64,000 nucleotides of DNA from NCBI RefSeq assembly GCF_026240015.1, contig NZ_JAPIUX010000001.1:1-64000 (forward strand), written 5' to 3'. Source of the DNA: Acetobacter farinalis. Its GTDB lineage: Bacteria > Pseudomonadota > Alphaproteobacteria > Acetobacterales > Acetobacteraceae. Of the stretch, positions 1-8,510 are shown one piece after another. The notes below the pieces were generated by a model, which was not told the DNA's origin, did no database searches, and saw nothing but the letters and a program-made list of their open reading frames with translations. Numbering within the stretch: the first letter of the stretch is position 1; each line of letters begins with the position of its first letter. The translations under genes were made by a program, and so were the position numbers.

Positions 1-109
1 CCACGAACAGACGGTTGTCCGCAGCAGTGCCACCGACATGACCTTCACGACCCGGAAGAAGGTCTTTTATCCGTTCCCACTGATCGTCGCGTAAGCCATA
101 CCGCCGCAT
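1..109 (-). CDS. IS5-family transposase OrfA, N-terminal fragment (partial at window edge)
   Basis: Read on the minus strand from ATG at 109, the product begins MRRYGLRDDQWERIKDLLPG and runs off the left edge. It is nearly identical to the N-terminus of the OrfA encoded at 41201-40830. This is the DUF4096-type helix-turn-helix start of IS5/IS427-group transposases. Whether the element is intact beyond the edge cannot be seen. Confidence 0.75.
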   Translation of the reverse strand, partial: MRRYGLRDDQWERIKDLLPGREGHVGGTAADNRLFV

Positions 110-199
110 CTGTTGCTCCCCCCCCCCCTGAAAACCGGGAAAACAATCAGCACAGGCAGCCAGAAAGTACAACTCTCAGGGCCTAACTGACGACACGCC
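1..199 (-). mobile_element. IS5-type insertion sequence, one end (cut by window edge)
   Basis: This is the transposase-start end of an insertion sequence closely related to the complete copy at 40437-41291. The terminal sequence TAACTGACGACACGCC at 184-199 is the same as the right end of that copy, and the coding start also matches. Only about 199 bases lie in the window; the rest is to the left. It abuts a second, different IS that starts about four bases further on, so two elements sit almost end to end. Confidence 0.8.
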
Positions 200-275
200 G
201 TAGGCTCAGGATCTATTAATTTATTGAACTGAGCGAGACGTTGTGATTTCCAGGCTTACCCATGGAGGTGAGGCT

Positions 276-644
276 GTGAGTGAGGTGTTTTTGATTTCGG
301 AGAGCCAGATGGAACGGATCCGTCCATTTTTTCCTCTGTCGCACGGAGTGCCACGTGTGGACGACCGACGCGTTCTGAGCGGGATCGTTTATGTGATCCG
401 TAACGGTCTTCAGTGGAAAGACGCTCCGAAAGCGTATGGTCCACACAAGACTTTATACAACCGCTTTATCCGGTGGAGCCGCCTGGGTGTCTTTGACAGG
501 ATCTTTGTCACCCTGACAAAACAGACTGGCCGCTCGAAGCGTCTGATGATCGATGCAACACACATCAAGGCACACCGGACATCGGCGTCTCTCCTCAAAA
601 AGGGGCTTTTCCCCGCTATATCGGACGGACAAAAGGCGGTCTGA
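276..644 (+). CDS. IS5-family transposase, first frame (OrfA)
   Basis: This encodes the N-terminal part of a DDE transposase, including the helix-turn-helix region and the first catalytic aspartate in the motif LMIDATHIKAHR. The chosen start is GTG at 276, just after a strong GGAGGTGAGG ribosome binding site; earlier in-frame starts lack one. The frame ends at 644. The downstream frame (-1 relative) continues the same protein from a CAAAAAGGGG run at 596-605. The joint could be programmed -1 frameshifting or a disabling frameshift. The slip run here has five A, not the optimal six. Confidence 0.75.
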   Translation: MSEVFLISESQMERIRPFFPLSHGVPRVDDRRVLSGIVYVIRNGLQWKDAPKAYGPHKTLYNRFIRWSRLGVFDRIFVTLTKQTGRSKRLMIDATHIKAHRTSASLLKKGLFPAISDGQKAV

Positions 645-1039
645 ACTCAAAACTGTATGCCATGTGCGACGGTCAGGGACGGCCTGTCCGCCTGCATCTG
701 ACAGCCGGTCAGGTCAGTGACGTCAAAGGCGCAGACGTGCTTCTGGCAGATCTCCCCGGCGAGACAGAAGAGGTCATCGGGGACAGAGGCTACGACAGAA
801 ACCAGATCAGGTTATCGCTTGCAGAACGCAATATCACAGCCTGTATTCCCCCGAAGAAGAACCGGAAATCCAAGCTACCTTACAATTGGCATCTGTATAA
901 AAAGCGTCATCTGATCGAAAACATGTTCGCAAAGCTGAAAGACTGGCGACGTGTTGCGACCAGATACGACCGCGGCACTCATACAGTCATGTCCGCACTC
1001 CACATCGCGGCAAGCTTCATCTTCTATCTCAAAGAATGA
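602..1039 (+). CDS. IS5-family transposase, second frame (OrfB)
   Basis: This is the continuation in the -1 frame, carrying the second and third catalytic motifs: VIGDRGYD holds the second aspartate, and the C-terminal HLIENMFAKLKDWRR holds the catalytic glutamate in the YREK-like region. There is no convincing independent ribosome binding site, so it is probably made as an OrfA-OrfB fusion. The C-terminal third is almost identical to the decayed fragment at 4038-4260. Confidence 0.7.
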   Translation, partial: GAFPRYIGRTKGGLNSKLYAMCDGQGRPVRLHLTAGQVSDVKGADVLLADLPGETEEVIGDRGYDRNQIRLSLAERNITACIPPKKNRKSKLPYNWHLYKKRHLIENMFAKLKDWRRVATRYDRGTHTVMSALHIAASFIFYLKE

Positions 1040-1149
1040 GTCCTGAGACTAGATAAATGATTATGTAACGATTATGCATTGAATATTTAGTAGTTTTGGA
1101 TAATCATCTTACGTGCGTGTGAAAGTTTGTTTGTGCGGAAGAGCTAACA

Positions 1150-3594
1150 ATGTTGATGCTAGAGATTTTTTCGTACACATTTCGTAACTTGTTGCGCCTT
1201 ATACGCAACAGACCGGCTTTCGTCGCGCTTAATGTCGGGAATCTCGCGCTGGGGCTCACGACGTTTCTTGTGCTGCTCAGTATCTCCCGCTCCGAGTTCG
1301 TGTTCGATCGGTGGATCCCGGCACAACAAGGCGTATTCCGCGTCGATGCCGTGTATGGGAAGCATGGCCAAAATGCATCTGAATTTCCCAATGCGCCATA
1401 CCGTCTATTTGATGAACTGAAAGCCTCGCTTCCCGAAATCGTATCAGCGAGTCGTTACGCGCCAGAGTCTGCGGTAGCGACCCTACATGGTGTGCTGGTC
1501 GCGCAGGACGTACAGTTTGTGGATCCGGATTTCCTTAATGTAGTAAGGCTTCCGCTGGGAGCGGGTGAGGCAGGGGGGCTTTCCCGGCCTGACGGTGCAA
1601 TCCTGTCAGATAAGATCGCACGGCAATATTTCGGCTCTGCGCGCGCTGCGATAGGACAGGTATTGAACCTAAATATCGAGCAACATACAATGCGTTTTAC
1701 CGTGCGGGGTGTGTTGGCGCCTATCCCGGCCGCCACTACCATTCGCCCTGACATTTTGCTCGCTATGCCGACATGGGTAAAAGAACTCCAGACGTTTCAG
1801 CAATGGGGCATGACGGCCGGTAAGCTATATGTACGCGTGCTTGGGACAGAAAGCCCCGCCGAACTTGCCGCTAATTTGCGCGGATTCATAAGTGCCCATG
1901 CTGGTAGCTTTTTCAAAATCGGTGGTGAATTAGATGTTGTTCCGGTCGCGCTTGCTGACCAACATGGCCACGACGATCAGATCTCGCGCCATGGAGCAGG
2001 CCGGGATGCGGCGCTCGCTCTAGGTGGTATCGGTACGCTCGCGTTGTGTGCAGCCATCATCAATACGGTTAATCTTCTGACCGCACAGGCGTTTTTGCGC
2101 GGACGCGAGATCGCCGTGCGCAAGACGCTGGGGGCAACGTCCTTTCGGGTAGCGGTCGAGTGCCTCATCGAGGCAACAGCGCTTGTAGCACTGGCGGGTG
2201 TGCCGGCTCTATCGTTAGCCGAATTCGCGATGCCCGCAGTTGATGCGTTGGGCGGGTGGTCTGCCGCCCCTGGGTATGGCTGGATGCTGGGTGTGATCGC
2301 ACTGGTGATCGTGCCAACGGGGTTACTTGCTGGCTTTTATCCTGCGGTTGTACTAGCGCGCGTGCGCACGGCAACGATGCTGACCGCTTCCCGATCGCCT
2401 GGAATCGGCCGTATGGGGGCTTCGGTCAGGACAATATTGGTGGGGTTCCAATTTGCGTTCGCTGTCGGCTTGAGTATTTGCGCTCTCGTGGTGCTGGCAC
2501 AATCGCGGTTCGAGACGACTGCCAGTCTGGGTTTCGCCCGTAGCGGCATTGTTAGCATTGGTGCGCTTGATGCTGTTCCAAAGCAAGCGCGCCAGCCGAT
2601 GCTCGATGCGATTCGCGCTATTCCAGGCGTTGTGAGCGTGACGACCGGGTGGTCGCTACCCGGCGACGGTGGCTTTGCCAGTGGCGGTAGCGTCAGTCGG
2701 GCCGATACGCCCGATCGCCGCGTCGACATTTCTTGGCAAGAAACGGGCGGGCATTATGCGGAAACAATGGGGATCAAGGTACTGGCGGGCCGCACGCTCG
2801 ATGCGGCGCACGGCCTTGATGACACACCAGATAAAGACGCACCGCCCGGAATGACGCAGAATATTATGATCGACGCGAACCTGGCGGCGAAACTTGGCTA
2901 TGCCAGCCCGCATGCGGCATTGGGGGCGCGGCTCAAATTCGGAAGCAGCAGTTCGCATCCGTTGGTTGTGGTCGGGGTTCTGGACAATGTCCGGTTTACG
3001 TCTTCCCGTGGGGCACCTCAGCCAGCTCTCTATTTCTATCAGTCACGACCCTATGACTATGCCTCGGGCTTGGTTCGGATCGAAGGGCGCCCGATACGGG
3101 ATGTCATTACGGACTTAGGGCAGGTCTGGCATGGACATGCACCGGGGCTAGTGTTCGAGGCCCAGACGGTCGAAGCAATGATGGCGGATGCCGCGACCCC
3201 GGAGCGGGCCTTGGCCCGCCTTATGGTGATCGGGGCAGGCGTGGCGGTCGCAATCTCGGTGATGGGGGTTTACGGGCTGGTGTCCTTCGACGTGGCACGA
3301 CGCCGGTTCGAAATCGGCCTGCGTCGCACGCTTGGTGCTACAAGCAGTCAGGTTCTGCGGTTGATGTTAGACCGGTTCTTGCGCCCGGTCTGGCCCGCCT
3401 GTGTAGCCGGTTCGGCCTTGGCGGCTTTGCTGATGAGCAACTGGCTGTCCGGCTTTAATCTGCGGATTGCGTTATCTCCGTTGCCATTTTTATTCTGTTC
3501 GATAACGGCGTTCGCTCTATGTGTGCTGACGGTAGGAGGCCATACATGGCGCCTGGTGAGGCTGTCACCAGCGTCGACGTTGCAAGAAGAGTGA
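1150..3594 (+). CDS. ABC transporter permease, FtsX/MacB-like (814 aa)
   Basis: This is a large inner-membrane permease of the MacB/FtsX class. These usually act with a separate ATPase to drive efflux or envelope mechanotransmission rather than import. One membrane segment lies near residues 22-46 and is followed by a long periplasmic MacB-type domain. Three or four segments fall between about 280 and 450, then a second periplasmic domain, and three segments after about 690. Both FtsX cores show the motif REIAVRKTLGAT or FEIGLRRTLGAT. This doubled FtsX layout fits the roughly 800-residue permeases. No ATPase gene is next to it: IS elements flank it on both sides, so the partner has been lost or lies outside the window. 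Start is ATG 1150, with ATG 1156 as an alternative. Confidence 0.8.
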   Translation: MLMLEIFSYTFRNLLRLIRNRPAFVALNVGNLALGLTTFLVLLSISRSEFVFDRWIPAQQGVFRVDAVYGKHGQNASEFPNAPYRLFDELKASLPEIVSASRYAPESAVATLHGVLVAQDVQFVDPDFLNVVRLPLGAGEAGGLSRPDGAILSDKIARQYFGSARAAIGQVLNLNIEQHTMRFTVRGVLAPIPAATTIRPDILLAMPTWVKELQTFQQWGMTAGKLYVRVLGTESPAELAANLRGFISAHAGSFFKIGGELDVVPVALADQHGHDDQISRHGAGRDAALALGGIGTLALCAAIINTVNLLTAQAFLRGREIAVRKTLGATSFRVAVECLIEATALVALAGVPALSLAEFAMPAVDALGGWSAAPGYGWMLGVIALVIVPTGLLAGFYPAVVLARVRTATMLTASRSPGIGRMGASVRTILVGFQFAFAVGLSICALVVLAQSRFETTASLGFARSGIVSIGALDAVPKQARQPMLDAIRAIPGVVSVTTGWSLPGDGGFASGGSVSRADTPDRRVDISWQETGGHYAETMGIKVLAGRTLDAAHGLDDTPDKDAPPGMTQNIMIDANLAAKLGYASPHAALGARLKFGSSSSHPLVVVGVLDNVRFTSSRGAPQPALYFYQSRPYDYASGLVRIEGRPIRDVITDLGQVWHGHAPGLVFEAQTVEAMMADAATPERALARLMVIGAGVAVAISVMGVYGLVSFDVARRRFEIGLRRTLGATSSQVLRLMLDRFLRPVWPACVAGSALAALLMSNWLSGFNLRIALSPLPFLFCSITAFALCVLTVGGHTWRLVRLSPASTLQEE

Positions 3595-3600
3595 GCTGGC

Positions 3601-4037
3601 TGTTTAGTCCCGTGATTTGATGGGTTGGATTGATGATGAATTTTTCTGGGTCTGACGTCCAGATTTTGCAGACATATTCGTAAGGCGTGAGCCCATTGAG
3701 GGTCTTGAGCCTTCGCCCGAAGTTATAGGCTGCCATGAAGTCGTTGAGGTGTGTCCTCAACTGCTCATGACTGTCGTAATGGAAGCGTTTGACGGTGGCA
3801 GCCTTGATTGTCCGGTTCATCCGTTCCACCTGACCATTTGTCTATGGATGATTGGGCTTTGTCAGACGGTGTTCGATTCCATGCGCTTCGCAGATCATCT
3901 CGAAGCGCATGGGGTGCGATCAGGCCGTATTGCGATTACGGGGCTGTTTAGCGAACTGGATTCCGTTGTCGGTCAGAATGGTATGGATCCGGTAAGGAAT
4001 GACGCTCAGGAGATGGTCGAGGAATTCCCAGGCCGTC
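3601..4037 (-). mobile_element. IS481-type insertion sequence remnant (3' part)
   Basis: The segment starts with the terminus TGTTTAGTCCC and is homologous to 41938-42372, the transposase C-terminal half of the IS481-type element further right. On the minus strand it encodes the rve-type core end, with motifs such as VERMNRTIK and LTPYEYVCKIW, but the upstream part is broken by several substitutions and frame changes. It stops abruptly at about 4037, where a fragment of a different IS begins. It is decayed and cannot encode a working transposase. Confidence 0.8.
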
Positions 4038-4265
4038 TCTCGCAGAGCGGAATAGCACTGCCTGTATTCCACTGAAAAAGAACCGGAAATCAAAGCTGCC
4101 TTATAATTGGCATCTGCATAAAAAGCGCCCCCTCATCGAAAACATGTTCGCAAAGCTCAAGGACTGGCGGCGTGTCGCAATACGATACGATCGCGGCGCT
4201 CATACGTTCATGCCAGCTATCCATATTGCAGCATGTGTTATCTTCTACCTCAAAGAATGAGGCCT
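4038..4265 (+). pseudogene. IS5-family transposase remnant (C-terminal end)
   Basis: This 5'-truncated copy matches the C-terminal end of the transposase at 602-1039. The translation of 4038-4260 reads LAERNSTACIPLKKNRKSK, then HLIENMFAKLKDWRR-like residues, and ends IFYLKE with stop TGA. Differences from the intact copy are scattered base changes. The terminal repeat GAGGCCTGAGC follows the stop. It is fused directly to the IS481-type remnant on its left, marking a deletion or nested insertion joint near 4037. Confidence 0.8.
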
Positions 4266-4399
4266 GAGCTTGGAGGCAGGGTGACGGGGCAGCGGCAACC
4301 GTGCCGGATAATGGGGCGGTATGTGTGGATTTATGCATCAAGAGTTTATCAGGAATGCGCACAGCGCATGATTTGCCTTATTTTGAAAAAAATAGTTGC

Positions 4400-4416
4400 G
4401 AATAATTCTTATTTTC
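4400..4416. promoter_or_regulatory. Candidate iron-regulator (Fur-type) box before TonB receptor
   Basis: The imperfect palindrome GAATAATTCTTATTTTC lies about 45 bases upstream of the receptor start at 4462, in an AT-rich stretch of otherwise GC-rich DNA. A related string, AATAAGAATTTATT, occurs upstream of another TonB receptor at 37701. Iron control of siderophore receptors is well established; the assignment of this site is inference. Confidence 0.35.
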
Positions 4417-4461
4417 GTCTTATAGGTGCCAATCCTGATATTTCTGCGAAAGGGCTGGCGA

Positions 4462-6846
4462 ATGGTTAAAGTGTATCGGGCGTCTCTCACGCCTGTGTCT
4501 GTTGCGGGGGCGCTCTTTCTTTCTGCGCATGCCTGGGCCTCTCCTCTCGAGACAGCGCATGAAGAGAGCAAAGAGCGTGGCGCGCGTGAAACCAAACGCC
4601 CGCGGCCTGACTCGCACCCTGCGGACGGCACCACTGAACCTGGAAGCGTGTTCTCTGTGGATGAAGAGCGCCTGATTGTCAGAGGGCATGGGTTTAACAC
4701 CATGCATGAGTCAGTGGGCCTCTCCCGCATGCCGCAGGATGTGATGCACACACCGCAGAACATCAACGTTGTGCCACAGGCGCTGATGCGCCAGCAGAAT
4801 GTGAAATCTCTGGACGAAGCCCTGCGAAACGTGCCCGGTGTGACGGCCTCCATCGGGGAGGGGGCAGGTGGCATGAATGGAGACCAGTTCCTGATCCGGG
4901 GCTTTCAGGCGCAGAATGATATCTATGAAGACGGGTTGAGGGACTTTGGTGTCTACTCCCGGGATTCTTTCAATTTTGACTCTGTTTCCGTCATCAAGGG
5001 GCCATCATCGGAAGTTTTCGGGAATGGCACGACAGGCGGCGCCATTAACATGGTGACCAAAACCCCAGGGTTGAAAAACCGCTATGCCGCTGAATTTACC
5101 GGCGGTTCAGGGAGCTATTACCGGGGCACGCTGGATATCAACCAGAAGCTGGACAGCTCCACCGCATTCCGCCTGACCGGCATGGGGGATGAGCATAATG
5201 TTGTTGGCCGGGACTTCATTTATTCGCATCGCTGGGGTGTGGCACCCTCCCTTGCCTTTGGTCTGGGCAAGCGGGCCACGCTGGTGCTGCAATATATGCA
5301 TCAGCAGGAAAACTCCGTGCCGGATTTCGGTGTGCCGGTTGTGACAAAACCGGGCGCGGCATACGGCATGCCGATTACGGAATATGGTGTGAAACGCACC
5401 AACTGGTATGGCACGACCAGTGACCAGAACGCCACGAACGATAATATGGAAACCGCCCGTTTCACCTATAAGGTAAACGATCATATCACCATTTATGATG
5501 ACCTGCGCGGCGGCCAGTATTACCGGACTTTTGCGGCTTCCAAGGCCACCTGTGACACAACCTGCGTGAACACGTATTTCAATGGAGACCCGGCGGAGGC
5601 GCTGGTGGCGCGCTCTGGCCCCAATGGGGCGGGCGATGGCAGCGGGCCAGGCACCTTCCAGGCCCCCCTGCCGTATCAGCAGAGGAGCTGGTCCGTGCAG
5701 AATGTTGCTTCCATGGTGGCCAATTTCAACACAGGCTTCCTGCGGCACCAGCTTGTGGCCGGGTTTGATATTGAGCGCGTGAGTGATGTGCGGTCACAAT
5801 CCACTTATCTGAACCCCAAACCCTATGCCAGCCTTGTGGACCCGAACCCCGATGTGGGGAATCTGGACCTTGTGCCGGGGGATATGAATCCGGATGGTCT
5901 GGTTTCTCTGGGGAGCCTGCACGCGAAATCGCACAGCAGTGGCTACGGGTTTGATACCGGGCTGTTCCTGTTTGACCAGATCTGGCTGAGAGACTGGCTC
6001 TCTGTCAAAGGCGGGTTCCGTTGGGACCGCTGGCAGACAAGCTATAACCTGACAGGTGGTGATGTTGAGAAAAATCCTGACAGCCACTTTCATGATGTCA
6101 GCGGGGTGTTCAACCCCAATGTCAGCCTCGTGGTGACACCGGATGCGCGCCAGACCTATTATTTCACGTGGGCCAGCTCCACCACCCCCATGGGGATGTA
6201 TGTGACCAATGGTTCCGTGCCTATTCGCCCCGGCTCGAACTCCTTCGCCAGCCCCGAGACATCTCAGCTTTATGAACTTGGTGCAAAATACAGCCTGTTT
6301 CATGACCGGATTGGCGCGACGGCCTCTCTCTTCCGGCTGGATAAAGGGAACGCCGTGAATATGGACCCTGTGACGGGTGAAGTGCAGGGCTCTTCAGACC
6401 GGCAGCGCAATCAGGGGCTGGAGCTTTCCGTAGGCGGGCTTATCCTGCCGGGCTGGAACGTGACGGCGACCTACGCGCTGTATGACAGTCACACAACCTA
6501 TTCAGCCACCGCGGCAAATCGCGGCAAGAATATTCAGTATGTGCCGCATAATCAGGCGACACTCTGGTCTGTCTATAACGCGTTTGCAAAAACTCCTTAC
6601 AATATCTCGTTCGGGGGCGGAGTCACGTGGCGGCAGCATGTCTGGCTGAATGCGGCCAATACAGTGCGTGTGCCGGCCAATCTGGATTTCAGCGCCGTGA
6701 TTTCCCACCGGTTTGGCAGGCACTGGAAAATTTCCATGAACGGCTACAATCTTGCAAACCGCCTGAATTATCAGAGCCTGTTTGCCAACCGTGCAACGCC
6801 GTCTGCCGGAAGAATGTTCCTGGGTGAAGTCAGCTTTACTTACTGA
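4462..6846 (+). CDS. TonB-dependent siderophore receptor, Fiu-like (794 aa)
   Basis: This is an outer-membrane receptor expected to import a ferric siderophore using TonB energy. The start ATG 4462 follows AAAGGGCTGGCGA and opens a classical signal peptide (SVAGALFLSAHAWAS). The plug domain covers about residues 80-200 with SLDEALRNVPGV, FLIRGFQAQNDIY and IKGPSSEVFGNGTTGG, typical of catecholate/Fiu-type receptors. The C-terminus is a 22-strand-type barrel ending in FLGEVSFTY, with the expected aromatic last residue. A longer frame to 4426 exists but lacks a signal peptide. No siderophore synthesis genes are adjacent, so uptake of foreign siderophores is possible. Confidence 0.9.
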   Translation: MVKVYRASLTPVSVAGALFLSAHAWASPLETAHEESKERGARETKRPRPDSHPADGTTEPGSVFSVDEERLIVRGHGFNTMHESVGLSRMPQDVMHTPQNINVVPQALMRQQNVKSLDEALRNVPGVTASIGEGAGGMNGDQFLIRGFQAQNDIYEDGLRDFGVYSRDSFNFDSVSVIKGPSSEVFGNGTTGGAINMVTKTPGLKNRYAAEFTGGSGSYYRGTLDINQKLDSSTAFRLTGMGDEHNVVGRDFIYSHRWGVAPSLAFGLGKRATLVLQYMHQQENSVPDFGVPVVTKPGAAYGMPITEYGVKRTNWYGTTSDQNATNDNMETARFTYKVNDHITIYDDLRGGQYYRTFAASKATCDTTCVNTYFNGDPAEALVARSGPNGAGDGSGPGTFQAPLPYQQRSWSVQNVASMVANFNTGFLRHQLVAGFDIERVSDVRSQSTYLNPKPYASLVDPNPDVGNLDLVPGDMNPDGLVSLGSLHAKSHSSGYGFDTGLFLFDQIWLRDWLSVKGGFRWDRWQTSYNLTGGDVEKNPDSHFHDVSGVFNPNVSLVVTPDARQTYYFTWASSTTPMGMYVTNGSVPIRPGSNSFASPETSQLYELGAKYSLFHDRIGATASLFRLDKGNAVNMDPVTGEVQGSSDRQRNQGLELSVGGLILPGWNVTATYALYDSHTTYSATAANRGKNIQYVPHNQATLWSVYNAFAKTPYNISFGGGVTWRQHVWLNAANTVRVPANLDFSAVISHRFGRHWKISMNGYNLANRLNYQSLFANRATPSAGRMFLGEVSFTY

Positions 6847-6858
6847 GGCCTTTTCAGA

Positions 6859-6902
6859 CCGGACCTGTCGGGCAAAAGCCCGCTCAGGCCCGGTGGGTCC
6901 GG
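6859..6902. terminator. Possible bidirectional terminator between convergent genes
   Basis: An outer stem CCGGACC/GGTCCGG encloses a smaller GGGC-AAAA-GCCC hairpin. It lies between the stop of the TonB receptor and the stop of the convergent SRPBCC gene. T-runs are weak on both sides, so this is a modest call. Confidence 0.4.
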
Positions 6903-6917
6903 CTTTCCGGTTGCGCC

Positions 6918-7355
6918 TCAGGCCGGAGGCTGTGGTGTAGTCTCCAGCAGGGCCTTCAATCCATTCAGGACAACCTGCCAGGTTTCCACACTATGCTGTG
7001 CCTGCTCTTCTGTCGCGCAGTTGGAGGTTGTGACAGTGAGGTGTGTGCTCTCCCCGTCATCCTCCAGAAAATATCCGACAATCAGCCGTGTATCCGGTCG
7101 GTCTTCCGTTTCTGAAAAACTGGACCAGTAACTGTAGGAAAGGCTGGTGGGGGGCGCGAAGGTCAGAACCGTGCCGTGATCTTCGTAGGTTCTGCCCTGA
7201 TACGTCCCGCTGAAGAGCATTGGCGATGCAACGCGCCAGTCCGTCTTCAGCACCGTGCCAAAGAAGTAGCGTTCGATGATGGGGGGAGACGTGAGGGCTT
7301 CCCACACGGCGGCACGGGGTGCTTTGATCAAAAGAGTGGCGGATTTTTCATGCAT
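6918..7355 (-). CDS. SRPBCC / AHSA1-like domain protein (145 aa)
   Basis: This small cytoplasmic protein of the START/Bet v1 fold has the AHSA1 (activator of Hsp90 ATPase C-terminal) signature. The N-terminus IKAPRAAVWEALTSP is the family's first strand and helix, and the C-terminal helix QHSVETWQVVLNGLKALLE closes the cavity. Length is usual for the family. The start ATG 7355 has GAGGA upstream. It is divergent from an AraC-type regulator 49 bases away. Such SRPBCC genes often sit next to regulators, but ligand and role are unknown. Confidence 0.8.
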   Translation of the reverse strand: MHEKSATLLIKAPRAAVWEALTSPPIIERYFFGTVLKTDWRVASPMLFSGTYQGRTYEDHGTVLTFAPPTSLSYSYWSSFSETEDRPDTRLIVGYFLEDDGESTHLTVTTSNCATEEQAQHSVETWQVVLNGLKALLETTPQPPA

Positions 7356-7404
7356 CGGGGTATCCTCACACGCGGAGTGAAGACTGTAGACCCGAATATG
7401 CGTG

Positions 7405-8214
7405 ATGGCTTGTAAAAACCCGACAGAAGCGCCCCCCTCGTTGGATCGCGCCATTCTCTCCCTTCCCGCGGGGATCAGCACCGGGCGTATTGTGCCGTCA
7501 GCAGATCTGGCCCCGGTGGTGGAGCATTTCTGGTGGGTGCGGTGGGATACTGCGGAAGAGCTGGTTTCTGAAGTTCTGCCCTATCCATCGGTGCACATCG
7601 TGTTCGAGAAGCAGGATGCGACCGTCACAGGACTTGTCAGCAGGAAATTCATGCGCACTGTGCAGGGGCAAGGTGAGGTTTTCGGGATCAAATTCCGTCC
7701 CGCCATGTTCCGCCACTTTGACAGTGCCCCAGCTCACACGCTTACGGACAAAACCGTGCCGCTGGACCTGTCTGTCTGGGATCGCGCCTGTATCGGCATG
7801 CTGCTCGCAAGTGCATCCGTGGCCGAAAAGGCAGCTTATGCCGAGGCCGCTCTGCGCGGGATTGCGCAAACGGTTGATCCGCAGCCGGGCTTTCTGCGTG
7901 ATCTTGTCGAGCATGTCCGGGCTGCCCCGGATATGCGCTCCGTGTCCGACCTTATGCGGGTATCAGGGCTGAGCGAACGCTCTTTGCAGCGGCTTTTTCG
8001 TGAGTATCTGGGTGTTCCGCCCAAATGGGTCATCCAGCGTTTCAGGCTTCAGGAAGCCGCAGAGTGTCTGGCGAAGGGCGGAGCCACTCTTGCCGCTGTG
8101 GCGGCAGAGCTGGGCTATTGTGACCAGGCGCATTTTGCGCGTGACTTCCGGCGCGTGGTTGGCCTCGCGCCACGGGATTTTCTGGCCAGACGACAGGCGT
8201 CAGGGGGCAGATAA
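7405..8214 (+). CDS. AraC-family transcriptional regulator (269 aa)
   Basis: The C-terminal AraC DNA-binding domain (about residues 160-262) has two helix-turn-helix units. The second contains LAAVAAELGYCDQAHFARDF, the most conserved part of the family. The N-terminal region with LAPVVEHFWWVRWD and VFGIKFRPAMFRHF matches the DUF6597-type sensory domain common in uncharacterised AraC proteins. ATG 7405 is preferred over GTG 7402. It is divergent from the SRPBCC gene, which is a likely target. The inducer is unknown. Confidence 0.85.
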   Translation: MACKNPTEAPPSLDRAILSLPAGISTGRIVPSADLAPVVEHFWWVRWDTAEELVSEVLPYPSVHIVFEKQDATVTGLVSRKFMRTVQGQGEVFGIKFRPAMFRHFDSAPAHTLTDKTVPLDLSVWDRACIGMLLASASVAEKAAYAEAALRGIAQTVDPQPGFLRDLVEHVRAAPDMRSVSDLMRVSGLSERSLQRLFREYLGVPPKWVIQRFRLQEAAECLAKGGATLAAVAAELGYCDQAHFARDFRRVVGLAPRDFLARRQASGGR

Positions 8215-8236
8215 AAGCGCGTAAGGAAGCGGGGTG

Positions 8237-8476
8237 TTAGTGGCAGCCGCCCCCCTTGCTCCCGTCACAGTTCCTGCAACTGCCGCACCCGGTGCGGGGG
8301 AGCGGGGGCATGGCCAACTGCTCGGCGCGGGCACGCAGGCGGGGGAGCACATGCGTGGTGCGCAGGACGGATGCCAGTGCACGCCAGAAGGGCATAAGCG
8401 TGGCCGGAGCCATTTTCTGGAGCCAGTAGGCTGCGCAGAGAAGAACAATAAGGGTAACCAGAACACTCTGTATCAC
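8237..8476 (-). CDS. Small Cys-rich membrane protein downstream of feoB (79 aa)
   Basis: A single N-terminal membrane helix (VLVTLIVLLCAAYWL) is followed by a short basic region and a C-terminal cysteine cluster, CGSCRNCDGSKGGGCH. GTG 8476 is chosen because AGGAGG lies at the right spacing; no ATG start is available there. It ends the feoAB transcription unit 34 bases after feoB. Small FeoB-associated Cys-rich membrane proteins are known in other phyla. A role in handling Fe(II) or an Fe-S/redox signal is inferred from position and cysteines. Confidence 0.75.
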   Translation of the reverse strand: MIQSVLVTLIVLLCAAYWLQKMAPATLMPFWRALASVLRTTHVLPRLRARAEQLAMPPLPRTGCGSCRNCDGSKGGGCH

Positions 8477-8510
8477 AGGAGTCCTCCTGTTATCAGCCGC
8501 GGCGGGCGCA

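Larger units (their letters stand above)
204..1050 (+). mobile_element. IS5-type insertion sequence, second type, about 850 bp
   Basis: The element carries a two-frame transposase (276-1039). Imperfect terminal inverted repeats share GCTCAGGA at about 204-211 and TCCTGAG at about 1041-1047. The flanks are GTAG on the left and CTAG on the right, which would suit a target centred on TA as in IS5-type elements. A truncated relative of the same IS lies at 4038-4265. The exact ends are inferred from the short repeats. Confidence 0.7.
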
